A stretch of 64,000 nt of DNA from Monosporascus cannonballus. Its lineage: Eukaryota > Ascomycota > Sordariomycetes > Xylariales. The position numbers and the translations under genes were made by a program. Below the pieces are notes generated by a model that searched no databases, was not told where the DNA came from, and was given only the letters and a program-made list of their open reading frames with translations. Below, one piece after another: positions 10,531 to 24,042 of this stretch; positions within the stretch are counted from its first letter, which is position 1; each line of letters opens with the position of its first letter. The stretch is from the NCBI GenBank assembly GCA_004154925.1, contig QJNS01000012.1, positions 248,001-312,000 of the forward strand, written 5' to 3'.

Positions 10531-13500
10531 ATAACTATATTATTTTTAATCTTAAATAAATATTAAGTAATTAATTCTAAATTGTTATATTAAATTCTGT
10601 TTTCGAATAATAATATAATCTAGTTATTATCGACGAAATATATTTATTATTAAAATTAAAAAACTTCCGATTTAAATATATTAATATTTATAATTTATGT
10701 TTTATTTTCCTTATTTATATATATTAATTTATATATATAATAATTATTAATAATATTATAAAAGGAATTACGAAATATAATACTTTTTATTAAATCGGCG
10801 GCTTAATTAAATATAATTATAAAACGAATATCCGGTAATTCAGTATTAACCGTTCCGAAATTAATATTATTATTATTTTTATATTTAAAAGTTAACGTTC
10901 AAATTAAAAGTAGCTAAATTTCTTAATAATTAATATATTCGAGTTATTAAATAATATTTTTAATTTAATTTAATAATTTGCATTTTACTATTAAAATTAT
11001 TATTTATATTAATAATAAAACGAAAATTATAAATATCCGTAACTATTTATTTAGGGTTATAATAAACCGGGAGTATTTATTACAGGTTATAAAAAATTAT
11101 TAAGTTTTATAATACCGAAATACTTTACGGAAATTAAGTTTGTATATAAAATAAATTAAAGTAATTAAATAATTTTATTGGTATCGTTATATTAATTATT
11201 ATTTTTAAAGTAAATATAAATAATCCGGATATTAATTAAATAATATAATAAGATATACCGTAAAGCTTTTCGATTAAAGATTTATAATAATAATTTGGTT
11301 AAACGGTTCGTAAATATAAGCGATTAAATATAATTAATTATAAATAAACCATATTATTTGCATTTTATTAAACTTTTAACAAGTATAAAACTAAATTATT
11401 TATTTTAAAAACAGTGAAAATAACAAAAATAATCTAGGTTTAACAAATTAAAAACCGTATTACTTATAAAAACATAAAGGTTATAATAAAAAACGATATA
11501 TAATTTATTACAAATAATTTTAATTAAAACAAAATAATGATTAAATTTTAATTTTAAATTTTGGCCGGCCAATATATTATTTATAAATTTCCGAAATAAA
11601 ATAATTTTAATTTATAATATCGGCTAAAAATAAGGCCTTAATAATACGTATTATTTAACGGCAAATATATACGTAAAGTAATTTTAATATATTTAAAAAA
11701 CAAAATTATGATATTAAAAAAGAACCGTAATAATTTAATTCCGACTAAACTTTATTATAATATATATACGCTTAACTTTCTTTATATACTCGAACCTTTA
11801 AATTCGAAAATATTTGCGTAAAAATAACTAAAAGCGGATTTAATAAAAATGGTTATATAAAAATTTATAAAATCCTAATATAAACAATAAATAAATAAAT
11901 TATTTTTTTATATAATTGTTTCCGTTTAACGATAAAAAGGCAAAATAAATAGTTATTTTTTATTAAACTTCAACGATTTGTATTTAATAAATTCCTAAAT
12001 AGATTAAACGAAATTAAAGGTTTATATTTAATTCAAAATATAATCGAATTAATTAAGGCGGTTTCCGGTTTCGATAAATAATAATATTAAAATATTTTAA
12101 AAAACCGCTTATTTTTGGCATCATATATAATATACGAAAAAATTATATTTTCGATTTTATAAGAAATATAAGTAATTTTCCGTAAGCGGTAAAATTCGCT
12201 TAATTGGAAATAATAACGCTATATCTTTATATTTTAAACCGATTTATATAAATTACGGACTATTATTACGTTATAAGTTTAACAAATATCGAAAAAAATT
12301 ATAAAGCCGCTTTAAGTTATATTCCGTCTTAATTAAAATATATCGCATATAATTATGCGATTTAAATTAATAATTAACAGTTTTACGATAATCTCAGTAT
12401 TTTAAATATTAAACCGGCACATAATTTATATGATTTTACGATTTGGAATCGCAATTTCGGTTATAATAACGTTTATACTTATATACGTAATTTACGACGT
12501 ATTAAATAATTTTAATTAAAAGCTTACTTTATTTTTATTATTTATAATATCGACATAGAACTTATTATTCCTAAATATTTTTAATTTTTAACTCCGTTTT
12601 TATTACCATATCCATATTCGTATAATTCGTTTATTTTTATATTGTTATCGAAATTGCCGGTATCGCTAAAACGTAATAATCCGTAACCTGACGTTATAAA
12701 TAATATATTGGGAAAAAAATGAAAATAATAATCTTTATCGAAATTAAGGAATTATACGTTAAAAGTAAACGGTACTTATCAGATAATAATATTAATAACA
12801 AATTAAAAAATAATTGCGATATTAAATTAAAAAAATAAAAAATAAAGTTTTACCGTCTTAATTAAGGCCGATAATAAAAAATGCGTTCGGTTTCGGCGCG
12901 ATATTACGGCCGTAAAACGTAATAACTATAAATATTTATATAATATTAATTAAAATTATTAATATATTATTTATTTATTAAATTCGTTATTTTTATTAAT
13001 TTTTAATTTGTTAAATTTTATACGGAGTATTCATTCGATTTATTTCGGATTAATTATATATTATAACAAATATATAATAAAGTTTTTTAATTAAGAAAAT
13101 TAACGGAACTATGTAATACGTAATTCGAATTATAATTTATCATATTTATTAGTAAATTATCCTTTTCATTCATAACTTTTAATTTATAATGCCGAACTAA
13201 AAGTTTTTAAATCTTATTTTCCGGTTTTTTTTCGAATTTGTTATATTAATTCTTAAAATATTTTTATTTTTCTAGCCTTTAAAATATTTTAGTTCAGATT
13301 AAATAATTGGAATAAAAAATCGATTATGCATGTAAATAAATAATATAAATAATTTTTCACCAATATTAAAAAAGTTATTTTTTCGTTATTAATAAAGCTA
13401 TTTCGGCGTCCGTTTTTTTTTCAGATATTAATTCGAAACGTTTAGGATTTTGGATTTGTGATAAATCTTTATTAATTAGGATTAATATTTATCGACATAC

Positions 13501-16500
13501 GGTCCTGATTAACATTTTTTGAAACCGTCCGTATATCTTATCGTTATTTTATTAAAAATTTTAATGGTTATTTTTTTCGAATTAAGGCTTTTTGATTCCC
13601 TTAGTAAAAGTTAATAGCCGGATTTAGTTTTTTTTCTTTATCGCGTTCTCCCTTTGTCGGCGTAACTGGGTCCCCGGCTAGTTTTAAAGATTTCTTTATT
13701 TTTTCCTTAGTTAGTTCTAGGAATTCTTTTATATTAAAATCCCATATAAATATAATAATAATCGGATATTTTGAGTAGCCGCTGAAAGTTTCAGTATTAA
13801 TATCGAATATGCCGCGGTATTTAAAAATCTTATTTTAATATAAAGTTATTTGTTCAGTAATTAATTACGTATAATTACGGATTTTTTTTAGCATTATAAA
13901 AATAACATTTATATAAAATATATTATAAAATATATTGCGGTTTTATATCCTTTTTAATTAGAACTCTAAGATTACGATATATTTAATATTATTTATATTA
14001 TATAAATTATTATATTTTATAAATTTTCGAAAACGATTAAAGGCTCGAATTATATAATTTTTTAAAAAATATACGTTGGTTAAATTTATAATATAAAAAA
14101 TATTTATTTCTCGGTTTTAAAATTTATTATTTAATAATCTGTATTATTCGTATTAAGAATTTTATTATTATATTCTAAGATAACAAAAACGAATAATATT
14201 GTATATTATTTAATAACTTTTTTAGAGTTAAATGAAAATAAAATTTAAAAGTCGCTAAAATATATAAATATATTTTTATTAACTTTTTATAAATTATACA
14301 TGTATAATTAAGATTCCGGAATATTTATTTACGTATTATTTCGAAATTATCGTAAGTAAAATATACGTTAATATATATATAACGGTAAGTAACTTTTGTT
14401 TTTTGGTATATAATAATAAAATTTATTTTATAAAAACCTTATAATACTGGGATTTTATCGAATAATCGTTTAATTCAAAGAAAACCTATTTTATGAGCTT
14501 GGGTAAGGTTTAAAAAACGGTATATATAATAAGAAATAAAGTACGAAAAATAGTGCCGTAATTAATATAATTCGTATCGAAAATTAATTTAATACCGTTA
14601 TAATCTTTATGTACGTTTTAATCTTTTATTAAGTCGTTATATATTTCTCAAATACAATTACCATATTTTGCTTTACTAAATAACTGTAATATTATTGTAA
14701 TATTCGCATAATATTAGACATTTTTAAATAAATAATTATAATTAAGAAATTTAATAATATTACAAATTCATTAATATAAATTCGGCCTAATTCAAATCAA
14801 ATATATAAATAAAAATTATAAAATATAGTAAATACACTAAAATTTATATATTAAATAATTACCGAATATGTTATTAATATTAATAAGGAATATATAGGGC
14901 TTTAAAATATGTAAATAAATTTTACAAATAATTAATAAATCATAAAAATATTTTAAAATAATATATATAATTAGAATTAAAATATATATGAAATTTAGAA
15001 TTATATAATTATAAATATATAGATTATTTGGTTTATATAAGTTATTAATTATAAATAAAACAATTAACGTTATTTTTCTTCTAACGAAATAATAATATTT
15101 AAAAAAAACCTAATAACCATATATAAATTATATAAGATTTATATTTTGTAATAAATCTTTTTAATATAATTTATAAAATTATTTCTATTGCATATTTATG
15201 AAATTTAATTATTATAATTATTTAATATATAATTAGTATTATTTATATAATTATAGTTTTTTATAATTTCAAATATTTGTTATATTTTAACATATATAAT
15301 TACGTTACTTACGATATAATAAAGGCAGTTTCCGTTATGGCTTTCGATAATATATTTCGAACAAATCTAAAAAACTTTATTCGCCCGGTTAAAGAAATTA
15401 GATTCGCTAATAATATCCCCGAAAAACAATTTACGTTTAAAAAATAACCTTAAAAATAAATAGCAAAATCTCGGATTAAAAAACAGCCGGAATAAGTACG
15501 AGAATAAAAATAATCTGCTATCAAAAAACAGCCTTAAGAACGGGTAATAAAATCTTTAACCAAAAAACAACCGGAATCGGTATTAGAATAATTTACAATA
15601 AAGCGAAACCGATAACGTATTCTTAATTAAGGCATTTTCGTATTAACCAAATAATATTTTATTATTTTAAAATATAAGATATTTTTTACGAAAAATATAT
15701 ATTATGCGTAACCGATTTCAGATATTAGATATATGGTATCAAGTTATATTAATACAACGGAAAATTAATAAAATAAATACCTTATTATTTGATATTAATA
15801 TAAATATATATCAATTTAAAAGGTTTTACGATTATTAAAAATTTATCAGCTTAATAATATTACGAAAAGATTATATTATAAATATAAATTTTTTATTATA
15901 AAAAAGTACAGCACTTATATAAGTATTAAATACTAATAATATAATTCAAACTATTTTTCGTAATAATAACCAGTAAAACAAGATTTATATTATGGCAAAT
16001 TATGTCGGTTTTATAAATTATTAAACTATTAAGCTAATTACGGATATTCGATTAATTACGGCTTTGGTAATTTAACGAAAAAATTACATAAACCGTGTAT
16101 TATATAAATAATATAAAAAAAAGTTTATAACTTTATAAATCGGGCCGCTTAAGTAGAAAATATATATTATATTACCATTTTATAAATATTATAATTTACC
16201 AAATTATACGGGTAACAAATATATAAATTAGGCATAAAAACGCTGTAAAAATATTTATACGTAATTTCCAAGTATTCGGTATTATTATATAATTCAAATA
16301 AAAATTTCGAAAAAGATTTAAACGCAAAAATTACGCCTAAAATAAATAAAATTTGGAAATTCGAAAACGTAAAAGGAATTATTAATATATAAATTATAAT
16401 AACGTACGAAAAAATGTAAAACGGAAAAGAAATCTTAAAAAATATTTAAAAAGGTTACTTAGTAAATTAATTATAAACGAGGTATATAGATTAATCCGAA

Positions 16501-16638
16501 ATTATACATTATATTAGGTTATAAATAATACGATATTTGTATATAATATTATAAAAAAACAAAATATTCGAACGAAATATAATTAATTAAAATTATATAA
16601 ATTATAAACCTTATTACTTATCTTAATTTTATTAATAA
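10531..16638. other. RIP-degraded DNA, not assigned to a family
   Basis: Extremely AT-rich with no open frames of note. Part of 15320-16620 on the + strand can be read as broken protein (starting near ATGGCTTTCGATAA at about 15340), with KKQPE-like strings repeated around 15460-15600, but I cannot name it. There is probably at least one more old transposon here. No LTR pair was found by eye. Confidence 0.4.
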
Positions 16639-16643
16639 TTATG

Positions 16644-16849
16644 TGTGAAAATACAGCCCCTATAAGAATAAGGCTGGTAGCCGACCAGCCACCGATCAGC
16701 CACCGACCTACTTATTAGTATAAATCCACTATCTGGCAGCTAGTGGGAAACGCCAAATGGAAGTAACCTAATACATTTACTTCTTGGAATCTGCTTTACA
16801 ACTGGTCGAAGATCACCTTACCCAGCTTATAGCTATCCATTATCTTATA
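16644..16849 (+). repeat. 5' LTR of element A
   Basis: 206 bp, TGTGAAAATACAGCCCC ... TATCTTATA. It aligns over its whole length with 23832-24037 and 44436-44641. It is the least RIP-altered of the three copies; many C/T and G/A differences separate it from the others. The last bases TA replace the expected CA, a RIP-type change. Confidence 0.9.
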
Positions 16850-18989
16850 ATTTTTCCATCTATTATAAAGGGTAACGTAATAATTACCAGAAGCAAAGCT
16901 TGCCGATTACAAAACAAACCTAAGTTATTAATCGAAAAAACCGCCAATCGGAACTTAACTAATAAGCGATCGATCACGGTATAGAAATAGGCAAAAAAAC
17001 CTATAACGGAACTTTAACGGGCAAAAAATTATAATTCCCGAAATCCTAAATCCCTTTATATATATAATAAAAACGTATTCCGATAACCGTTAATTAAATA
17101 GTCGGAAAACGGGCGTAATATAACGAATACGTCCCAGAATTCAAAATAAAAAAGGTTAAACCCCTTAATAATAACTAGATTTTGGAAATTATTCGTTAAT
17201 AAAACGAATAATATTCGGAATTATTCCGATAATTAACCGAATAACAAATAATAATATAAATTAAAAAAAATAAAACTTTATAAATTAATTACGATATTAT
17301 TATAAAAGTTTAAGGGCGATAAACAAATACTGCGTTATAATTATTTGAAATTTTCCGAACGCGCGTCGATTAAAAAAAATTAAATAAAAGTTATTACGGA
17401 AGTTTACGCCGAAAAGCCAGAACAAAATACCTTTATTTATATCTAATAAGCTATAGGCCATATGGACGTTTTTATTACGAACGCATAATAATTATATTAC
17501 GTTATGCTTAATTATTTTAATTATAAAAAATAATTAAAAATAGAAAATTTATGGATTTTTATTAAAAAAAATTACGTAAATTTTAATTTTTTCGATAAAA
17601 AATATAAGAAACAATTTATAGAATTATAATAGCGATCCGATTAATCGTTATTGGACTTTTACGTTAAATAAAGATTTTTAATTTATAAAATAAAGTTTAC
17701 GGACGTTTTTAGTTCGGAAAATAATCGGAATAATAAACGTTTTACTTTTAATTACTTTTATAAATTAATATTAAGGTTATAAAATACTTTATTACGGAAA
17801 AACGTTAAATTAAAACGAATTAATAATATGGCAAATAAGGCAAAATGTTACCAGGACGCCTGGAAAAAAAAACTGATTATTTTCTGCCAAAAATATTAAT
17901 AAAAATAAACGATTTTACTTTAATGCTTTCAAAAAAAATCTCCAAAATAAATTAAAGGCGCTGCGTAAAAGCAATAAGGACCGCAGGTATTCTTATATTC
18001 GGAAAATAAATAATTACCAATTTAATTTTAATTAAAATAAATCCGTATGATTTAATACCTTTAATTTTTATAAAAACCTATTTAAATATTATAATTATAA
18101 GAAACTAAGTTATAAAAACGTAAATTACAAATTAAAAAGAAATACGAAAACCCTGTTATCCCGGTTATACGGAAATCAACCTCCGAAAACCATACAAAAC
18201 GTCATAATATATAACAATAAATTAGATTAATCCTTAAACGTAAACGCAAAAAAAGAGCCGGAATAAGCGTATACGTTTGGTCTATTTCGGCTAATAATTG
18301 CAAAACGGTTAAAATAAAGCCGTTTTTTTTAAAAAAGGCATTTATTAAAAGAAATACGAAAAATATAATAATACAAATAAATATAGATACCGGAATATAA
18401 GTATATATTATAAGCAAAAATTTAACAAAAAAATTTAATTTCTAACTAATTTCTATAAATATTATAGGCCTTATCGGCGTTAACGGCATATATATTAAAT
18501 GTTATAAAGTTTACGAAATTCCTATTAATATAACAAATAATAACGGGAACGAACAAAAATTTAAGTAAATTTATTTTGTAATATGCCGCAATCGGAAAAC
18601 GCCCGATTTTTTATTATTTAAACCCGGAATAAATAAATTAAAAATCCTTTTAAATATAATTATATATTAATAGTTATACGAATTATTACAAAAAGTTAAT
18701 AAACAGAAAATCGCAAATTTAATATTTTCCGGTAAGCAAATATATACCGGTAATTTAATAAATTTAGCCGAAAAACTAAATATTTCGGAATTTGGAGAAT
18801 AACAAAAATAAAGGATAATTAATTTCCTTATATATTTAAAGAATTTCCGGCAAATATATTCCGAAAAAATTACGAAAAAAATATTTCAATCATTAGAGAT
18901 ACAATATGTAATAAACCTGATCCTAGGAAAAACGTCCTTATTTAGCTTAATTTACCTTATTTGGGAAACTCAAAAAAGTATTTAAAAAA

Positions 18990-19480
18990 TATATCCGAAA
19001 AAATCTAAAAGTAAGCCGGATACGTTATTCGAAAACGGACGTAAGGGCACTAGTATTATTTATACCTAAGAAAAACGGCAATTTTCGATTATGCGTTAAT
19101 TATAAGGAGATAAATTAGATAACGATAAAAAACCGATACCTTTTACCTTTAATTTCAAGAATAATAAATCGCCTAAAATTAATTAAGGTATTTTCGAAAA
19201 TTAATTTTAAGGATATTTATTACCGTATTAAAATTAAAAAAAATAATTAGTAAAAAACCGTTTTTCGAATACGGTACGGATAATTCGAATATACGGTTAT
19301 GTTATTTGGTCTAATTAATACGTTAATTATATTCCAAACCTATATATATAAAGTATTAACTAAATAAATTAATTATATATATGTAATATATTTAAATAAT
19401 ATAATTATTTATTTGGATAACGAAAAAAAATTATAAAATATTTTTAATTAATTTACAAACGATTATTATAATATTAATTA
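18990..19480 (+). pseudogene. Reverse transcriptase remnant of element A
   Basis: In one frame, with stops, the + strand reads PKKNGNFRLCVNY, then IKNRYPLPLISRI and FGLINA, followed by YVIYLNNIIIYL. These correspond to the usual Gypsy RT blocks (KKxGxxRxCVDYRxLN, KNRYPLP, FGLxNAP, YxDDILIYS). The two catalytic aspartates of YxDD are both Asn codons (AAT), a G-to-A change expected from RIP on the opposite strand. Inactive. Confidence 0.85.
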
Positions 19481-22039
19481 TTTACCAAAACGTTTAAATA
19501 CGAATTTTTTTTTTAAAAAATAAATTTCCTAAGATTTATAATTAATATTAATAATTTGGAAACGGACCGTCGACGGGTCGATATTATCAAAACGTAATTA
19601 AAGCCAAAATTAATTTATAATATTTAAATATTTTTAGGATTCGCAAATTTTTATCGGAAATTTATCGCCTATTATTTACATATTATCGAACTTATTATTA
19701 AGCTTTTAAAAAAGGCATAAGGCAAAAATAAAATAAAAAAATTTAAATAACTCGAAAAAATTAAAAAGGCGTTCCGAAACTTAAAAAATACCTTTTAGTC
19801 AACAACCATTTTCCAATATTAAAACAACGCCAAAAATATTAAAGTTAAAATAAATATCTTAATAAAAGCTATATTAAGAATATTTTTATAAAAATACGGA
19901 AAATATTAACGCCTAATTACATATTAATTACGAAAATTAAATTTAACCGAAAAACAGTAAATTATAAAATAACAAAAATTATTAGCGATTATAAAAAGCT
20001 TAAAATATTAGCGGCAATATTTAAAAAATACGACAAAAAATTTCTTAATATTTACCGATTATATAGCATTAAAAAAATATAATAAAGATGCCGGCGCGTA
20101 ACCTTAAGAAAAAATTAACCCGATAAATTTATTACTTTATATAATTTAATTTTGAAATCCAATACCAACCGGACGTTACTAATTCGGTAAATAGGCTATT
20201 TAAACGCCCGAATTATATATTAAGGGAAATCGCATATAAAAACGTAATCCTTACGTTATTTAATAAATTCGGATTTACGAATAATATGTCAAAAAACGTA
20301 CAAAAAACGGTCGCAAATATATAACGTAATTTAAAATATTATAAAAAAGCAAAAGGCCTTATAAAAACAGCGTAAAATTCGTTCGTTATAAAATTCCCAA
20401 ACAGATTTTAAGTAATAAAAATTTAAATAACCATTATTTACGTAAAAAAAACTGAAAATTTTCGTTATACAATCGCAAAAATTTTTCGAAAAAAAAGAAA
20501 ATAAGGAATTATGTATCGGCTAAATCCATTGCTTATAAATAACAATATAAATACAAATCGCAATAATAATATAATTAATAGTTAAATAATAATAACCGCA
20601 AATTATAACCATATTATAATCAAATTTCGAAAAATTTAGGAAGGACGAAATTAAAACTAAAATTACTGTTTATAATTAATACGTTTTACGTTCTTTAGTA
20701 AAAAAATTATTTAAAAACAAAATAACATTTTAGCCGAAAATTTCTCAATAGTTTTACGATTAAGTTCGAAAATTACAAATTAAGAATTTAAATATTATAA
20801 AATTAATACGGATAATTAAACGTTAAACCGGAATAAAAAAAGGATATTTTTTAGATTTAAATAAAATTTTATATTATTAAGATAAATTTATAATTTTATT
20901 ATAAAACGCTTTATAAAAATAATTAACTAACTAATACTATAATAATTTAAAAGCAAAATATATAAAATATATCCGTACGTTAAAACTAATAATTAAAAAG
21001 TTTTATTAGGAAAATATAATAAACGATATCCGAAAATATACCAAATAATATCCAAATTATTAAGGCATAATAAAACTATATTATAAACCATATAAATAAT
21101 TATAGCTTTTACCGTTACTTAAGTAACTTTTTTAAAAAAATCTCGTTAAATTTTATTACGGGATTTCCTAAAAGCTTAGATTTAAACGGGCTAAAATACG
21201 ACGCAATTCTGGTAATCGTCAACCGTTTTACGAAATTAAGATTATTTATTTTTACGGTTAAAACCTTAATTATAACCAAATTGGCCCGATTACTTTACGA
21301 CAAAATTAAGTACAAATTCGGTACGTTAACCGGAATTATTAACGATAAAAACAAATTATTAATAAATTAATTCTGGGCGGAATTTTATAAAAAATAAAAA
21401 ATAAAACGGCAAATATCGATTATTTATTATTCGTAAACCTATAAATAAATAAAACGTATTTATTAGGTTTTAAAATATTACTTCCGTAATTACGTTAATA
21501 AATATTAAGATAATTAAATAAAATTATTATAAAGTACAAAATTAATATATAATAATATACGGAACGCGTTTATTGGCCGTTTTCCGTTTAAAGCCTTATA
21601 TAAGTATTATTTAAAAATAATAAAATATCTTTTATAAAAGTTTAAGGGATAAGCATAAAAAATTAAAAAATACCTTAAGAAAATAACGGTTATTTGTCGA
21701 ATAATATACGAATATTAGGAAAAAATAACGGCAAACCAGAAAAAATATTATAATTAACGTTATACGTTTATAGAATTTTAATTAAAGTAATAAGTAAATT
21801 TATTAATTAAAAACTTTAAATTTAAAAATAAAAAATTCGTATTTATTTATATCCGGATTGCAATTAAAAAATAAATAAATTTTTAAACATGTAAAATAAT
21901 TTTTCTTATTAAATATTAATAAATACTTAATATATTTTTAATATCCTTATTAAAACCGTAATATAACCGGGAACCGGGCGACATCCAAATAACGTTGCCG
22001 GACCTAATAAAGAAATAAGAAAAATAAATAATAAAAGAT

Positions 22040-22150
22040 ATTATCCGCTATTAAGATAACCGGGAACAACGCAAATATCTAATTAAATAAAAAGGGTGGC
22101 CCGCCGAATATAATACGTAAAAATCTCGAAAATATTTCAAATACGTACTT
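22040..22150 (+). pseudogene. Chromodomain remnant of element A integrase C terminus
   Basis: The frame from 22076 reads YLIK-stop-KGWPAEYNT-stop-K. The two stops (TAA at 22088-22090 and 22118-22120) sit exactly where chromodomains of fungal chromoviruses have Trp (TGG). The copy in A2 near 42665 has stops at these sites and a third at the remaining Trp. Chromodomains target integration to H3K9-methylated chromatin in this class. Confidence 0.8.
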
Positions 22151-22591
22151 AAAATATTATAACGTTACGAAAAAAAAGTTAAATACGTATATAAGAAATA
22201 AAACTACCTAAAAATTATAAAATAATAATAACCCGATCGGAAATTAATCGCTTAATAATTACAAAAATTATAAAAAATAATTTTAAATAAAATTAAAATA
22301 TTAATATTAAAATATTATTTAATTATATAATTACTTTTAAATTTTTAACGAATAATTACCTTATTATATATTAATCGGAAACTTATAAATAATATAAAAA
22401 AATTAAATTTTTATTTCAAAAATAATATTTCGCATTTAATATTTAAGCTTTACGTTAATTAACCTTTAATAAATATATTAAGAAAATTAACATAAAATAT
22501 TAAAAAGTAATTAAAAAACATACGACAGCAAAAAATAGGTACGTTTATTAAATTTATTAAGCGTAAAATTCGGAAAAAACTTAAAAACATT

Positions 22592-23300
22592 TTATTTTTT
22601 ACGAAATATAAGACCTAAATAACCGGAATATAATTTATTATTAATTGGAAATAAGGCGCCGTCCTTAAAATATTTAATATATTTAAGTTTGGTAATAATT
22701 TCGCCAGGTAAAATTATTTTAATATTATAATTATTAATAAATATTAAAATTTTATTAAGGCGTCGAAAAATAAGCAAAAAATATTTATAAGCAAAAAACG
22801 TAACGGTATAACGGTTTTCGAAAATTGCCTTATTTATAAAGGTATTTTAAAATTATACCTAATCGGAAATTAATTACGGAATAATAAGAAAAGGACCGTA
22901 ATATTTAAAAAAAGGACTTAAATTTATAAATTTATAAAACGGTATTAAAACTGGATTTTCGTAATTATAACGGATAATCGGAAATTAACCTTAATTATAT
23001 TAAGAAAACGATATTCCTTAATAATAACTACATTAAAGGCGAATTCGGTTTCGCGAAAAACGTCAAGTCGACAATTAACCGCAACTACGTTAAAACGTTC
23101 GTATTAGGTATCCGTAATATAAGCCTTTTCGAATTCGTTAATTAATTCCTAATTATCGATACCAAATTAAAAAATTATTTAAGCGATACCTTTAAGGACG
23201 ATCGAAATCTAAATGGAAAATCAAATAACAATATTAATAATATTAAGAATAATTATTTACCGCGCGAAAATTTTTATAATAATAATTAACTACGACGTAA
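22592..23300 (-). pseudogene. Putative degraded antisense ORF in the 3' region of element A
   Basis: On the minus strand this stretch reads as protein with stops mostly at sites where CAA/CAG or TGG would be expected. One run includes ELINEFEKAYITDT and RLDVFRETEFAFNVVIIKEY (about 23145 down to 23010). An uninterrupted 61-codon part at 22777-22592 includes ITKLKYIKYF and GALFPINNKLYSGYL. The equivalent region of copy A2 (about 43200-43760) gives the same protein strings with few changes. I do not recognise a domain. It may be an antisense gene between pol and the 3' LTR, as described for some plant Gypsy elements, or an accidental frame. Confidence 0.4.
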
Positions 23301-23831
23301 TTTAAGGCGCTCAAAACTTAAACGTAAACCGTATAATAATCGAAATAACGTTATATTACGTAAATATAATACGGCTTATTACTGCCCGTAATACGACTAG
23401 TATTTATTTTACTATCGGCGTTAAGGGGATAGCGTTCGAAAAAATCTTAATCCTCCTTAATATTAAAATATCATTTTTTTGGAATTCCTTACGAAAAAAA
23501 ATATAACGAACGGAAATAATATGCAATATAATCGGAAAAGACTAAATGAAAATAAAAAAAACCGAATAAAACGCGCATACAAAAGAAATAAAAATATAAA
23601 TGCGAAAGGGAAAAAAATAAATAAAATACGATTAAAAACGGATTAAATAAGAAATTAGGCGGAATCTAATTAATTACGTAATATAATACGTATTAATTAT
23701 TACGGCAATTATTTACAACATAATATAACGGTAAATTATCGGCAAATATACGCAATCAAATTTGCAAAATACGTTATATCAAATTAATAATAATGCTATT
23801 AAAAATTAACAGCTTAAAAGGGGGAAGTAAT

Positions 23832-24037
23832 TATAAAAATATAGCCTTTATAAAAATAAGATTAATAATTAATCAATTACCGATTAATTACCAACCTACT
23901 TATTAATATAAATCTACTATCTGACAGCTAATGGGAAACGCCAGATGGAAATAACTTAATATATTTACTTTTTGGAATCTGCTTTACGACTGGTCGAAAA
24001 TCACCTTACCTAGTTCACAGCTATCTATTATCTTACA
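23832..24037 (+). repeat. 3' LTR of element A
   Basis: 206 bp, same length as the 5' LTR, ending TTATCTTACA. Its 5' bases TATAAAAATATAGCC correspond to TGTGAAAATACAGCC of the 5' copy, including a TG to TA change at the terminus. It is followed directly by the TTATG target duplication. Confidence 0.9.
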
Positions 24038-24042
24038 TTATG

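Larger units (their letters stand above)
16644..24037 (+). mobile_element. Full-length RIP-inactivated Gypsy/chromovirus LTR retrotransposon (family A)
   Basis: 7394 bp between identical 5-bp target duplications TTATG (16639-16643 and 24038-24042). Both LTRs are 206 bp (16644-16849 and 23832-24037). A polypurine tract AAAAGGGGGAAG (about 23816-23827) precedes the 3' LTR. Reading through stops on the + strand gives a degraded gag with zinc-knuckle-like residues near 18088-18138. Reverse transcriptase follows at about 18990-19480 (pKKNGNFRL..., then YLNN at 19389-19400 in place of YxDD), with RNase H near 20030, integrase near 21180-21400 (VDRFTK-like) and a chromodomain at about 22040-22150 (YLIK-KGWPAEYNT). 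Stops occur in every frame, so it is dead. About 1.7 kb separates the chromodomain from the 3' LTR, unusually long (see findings). Confidence 0.9.
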
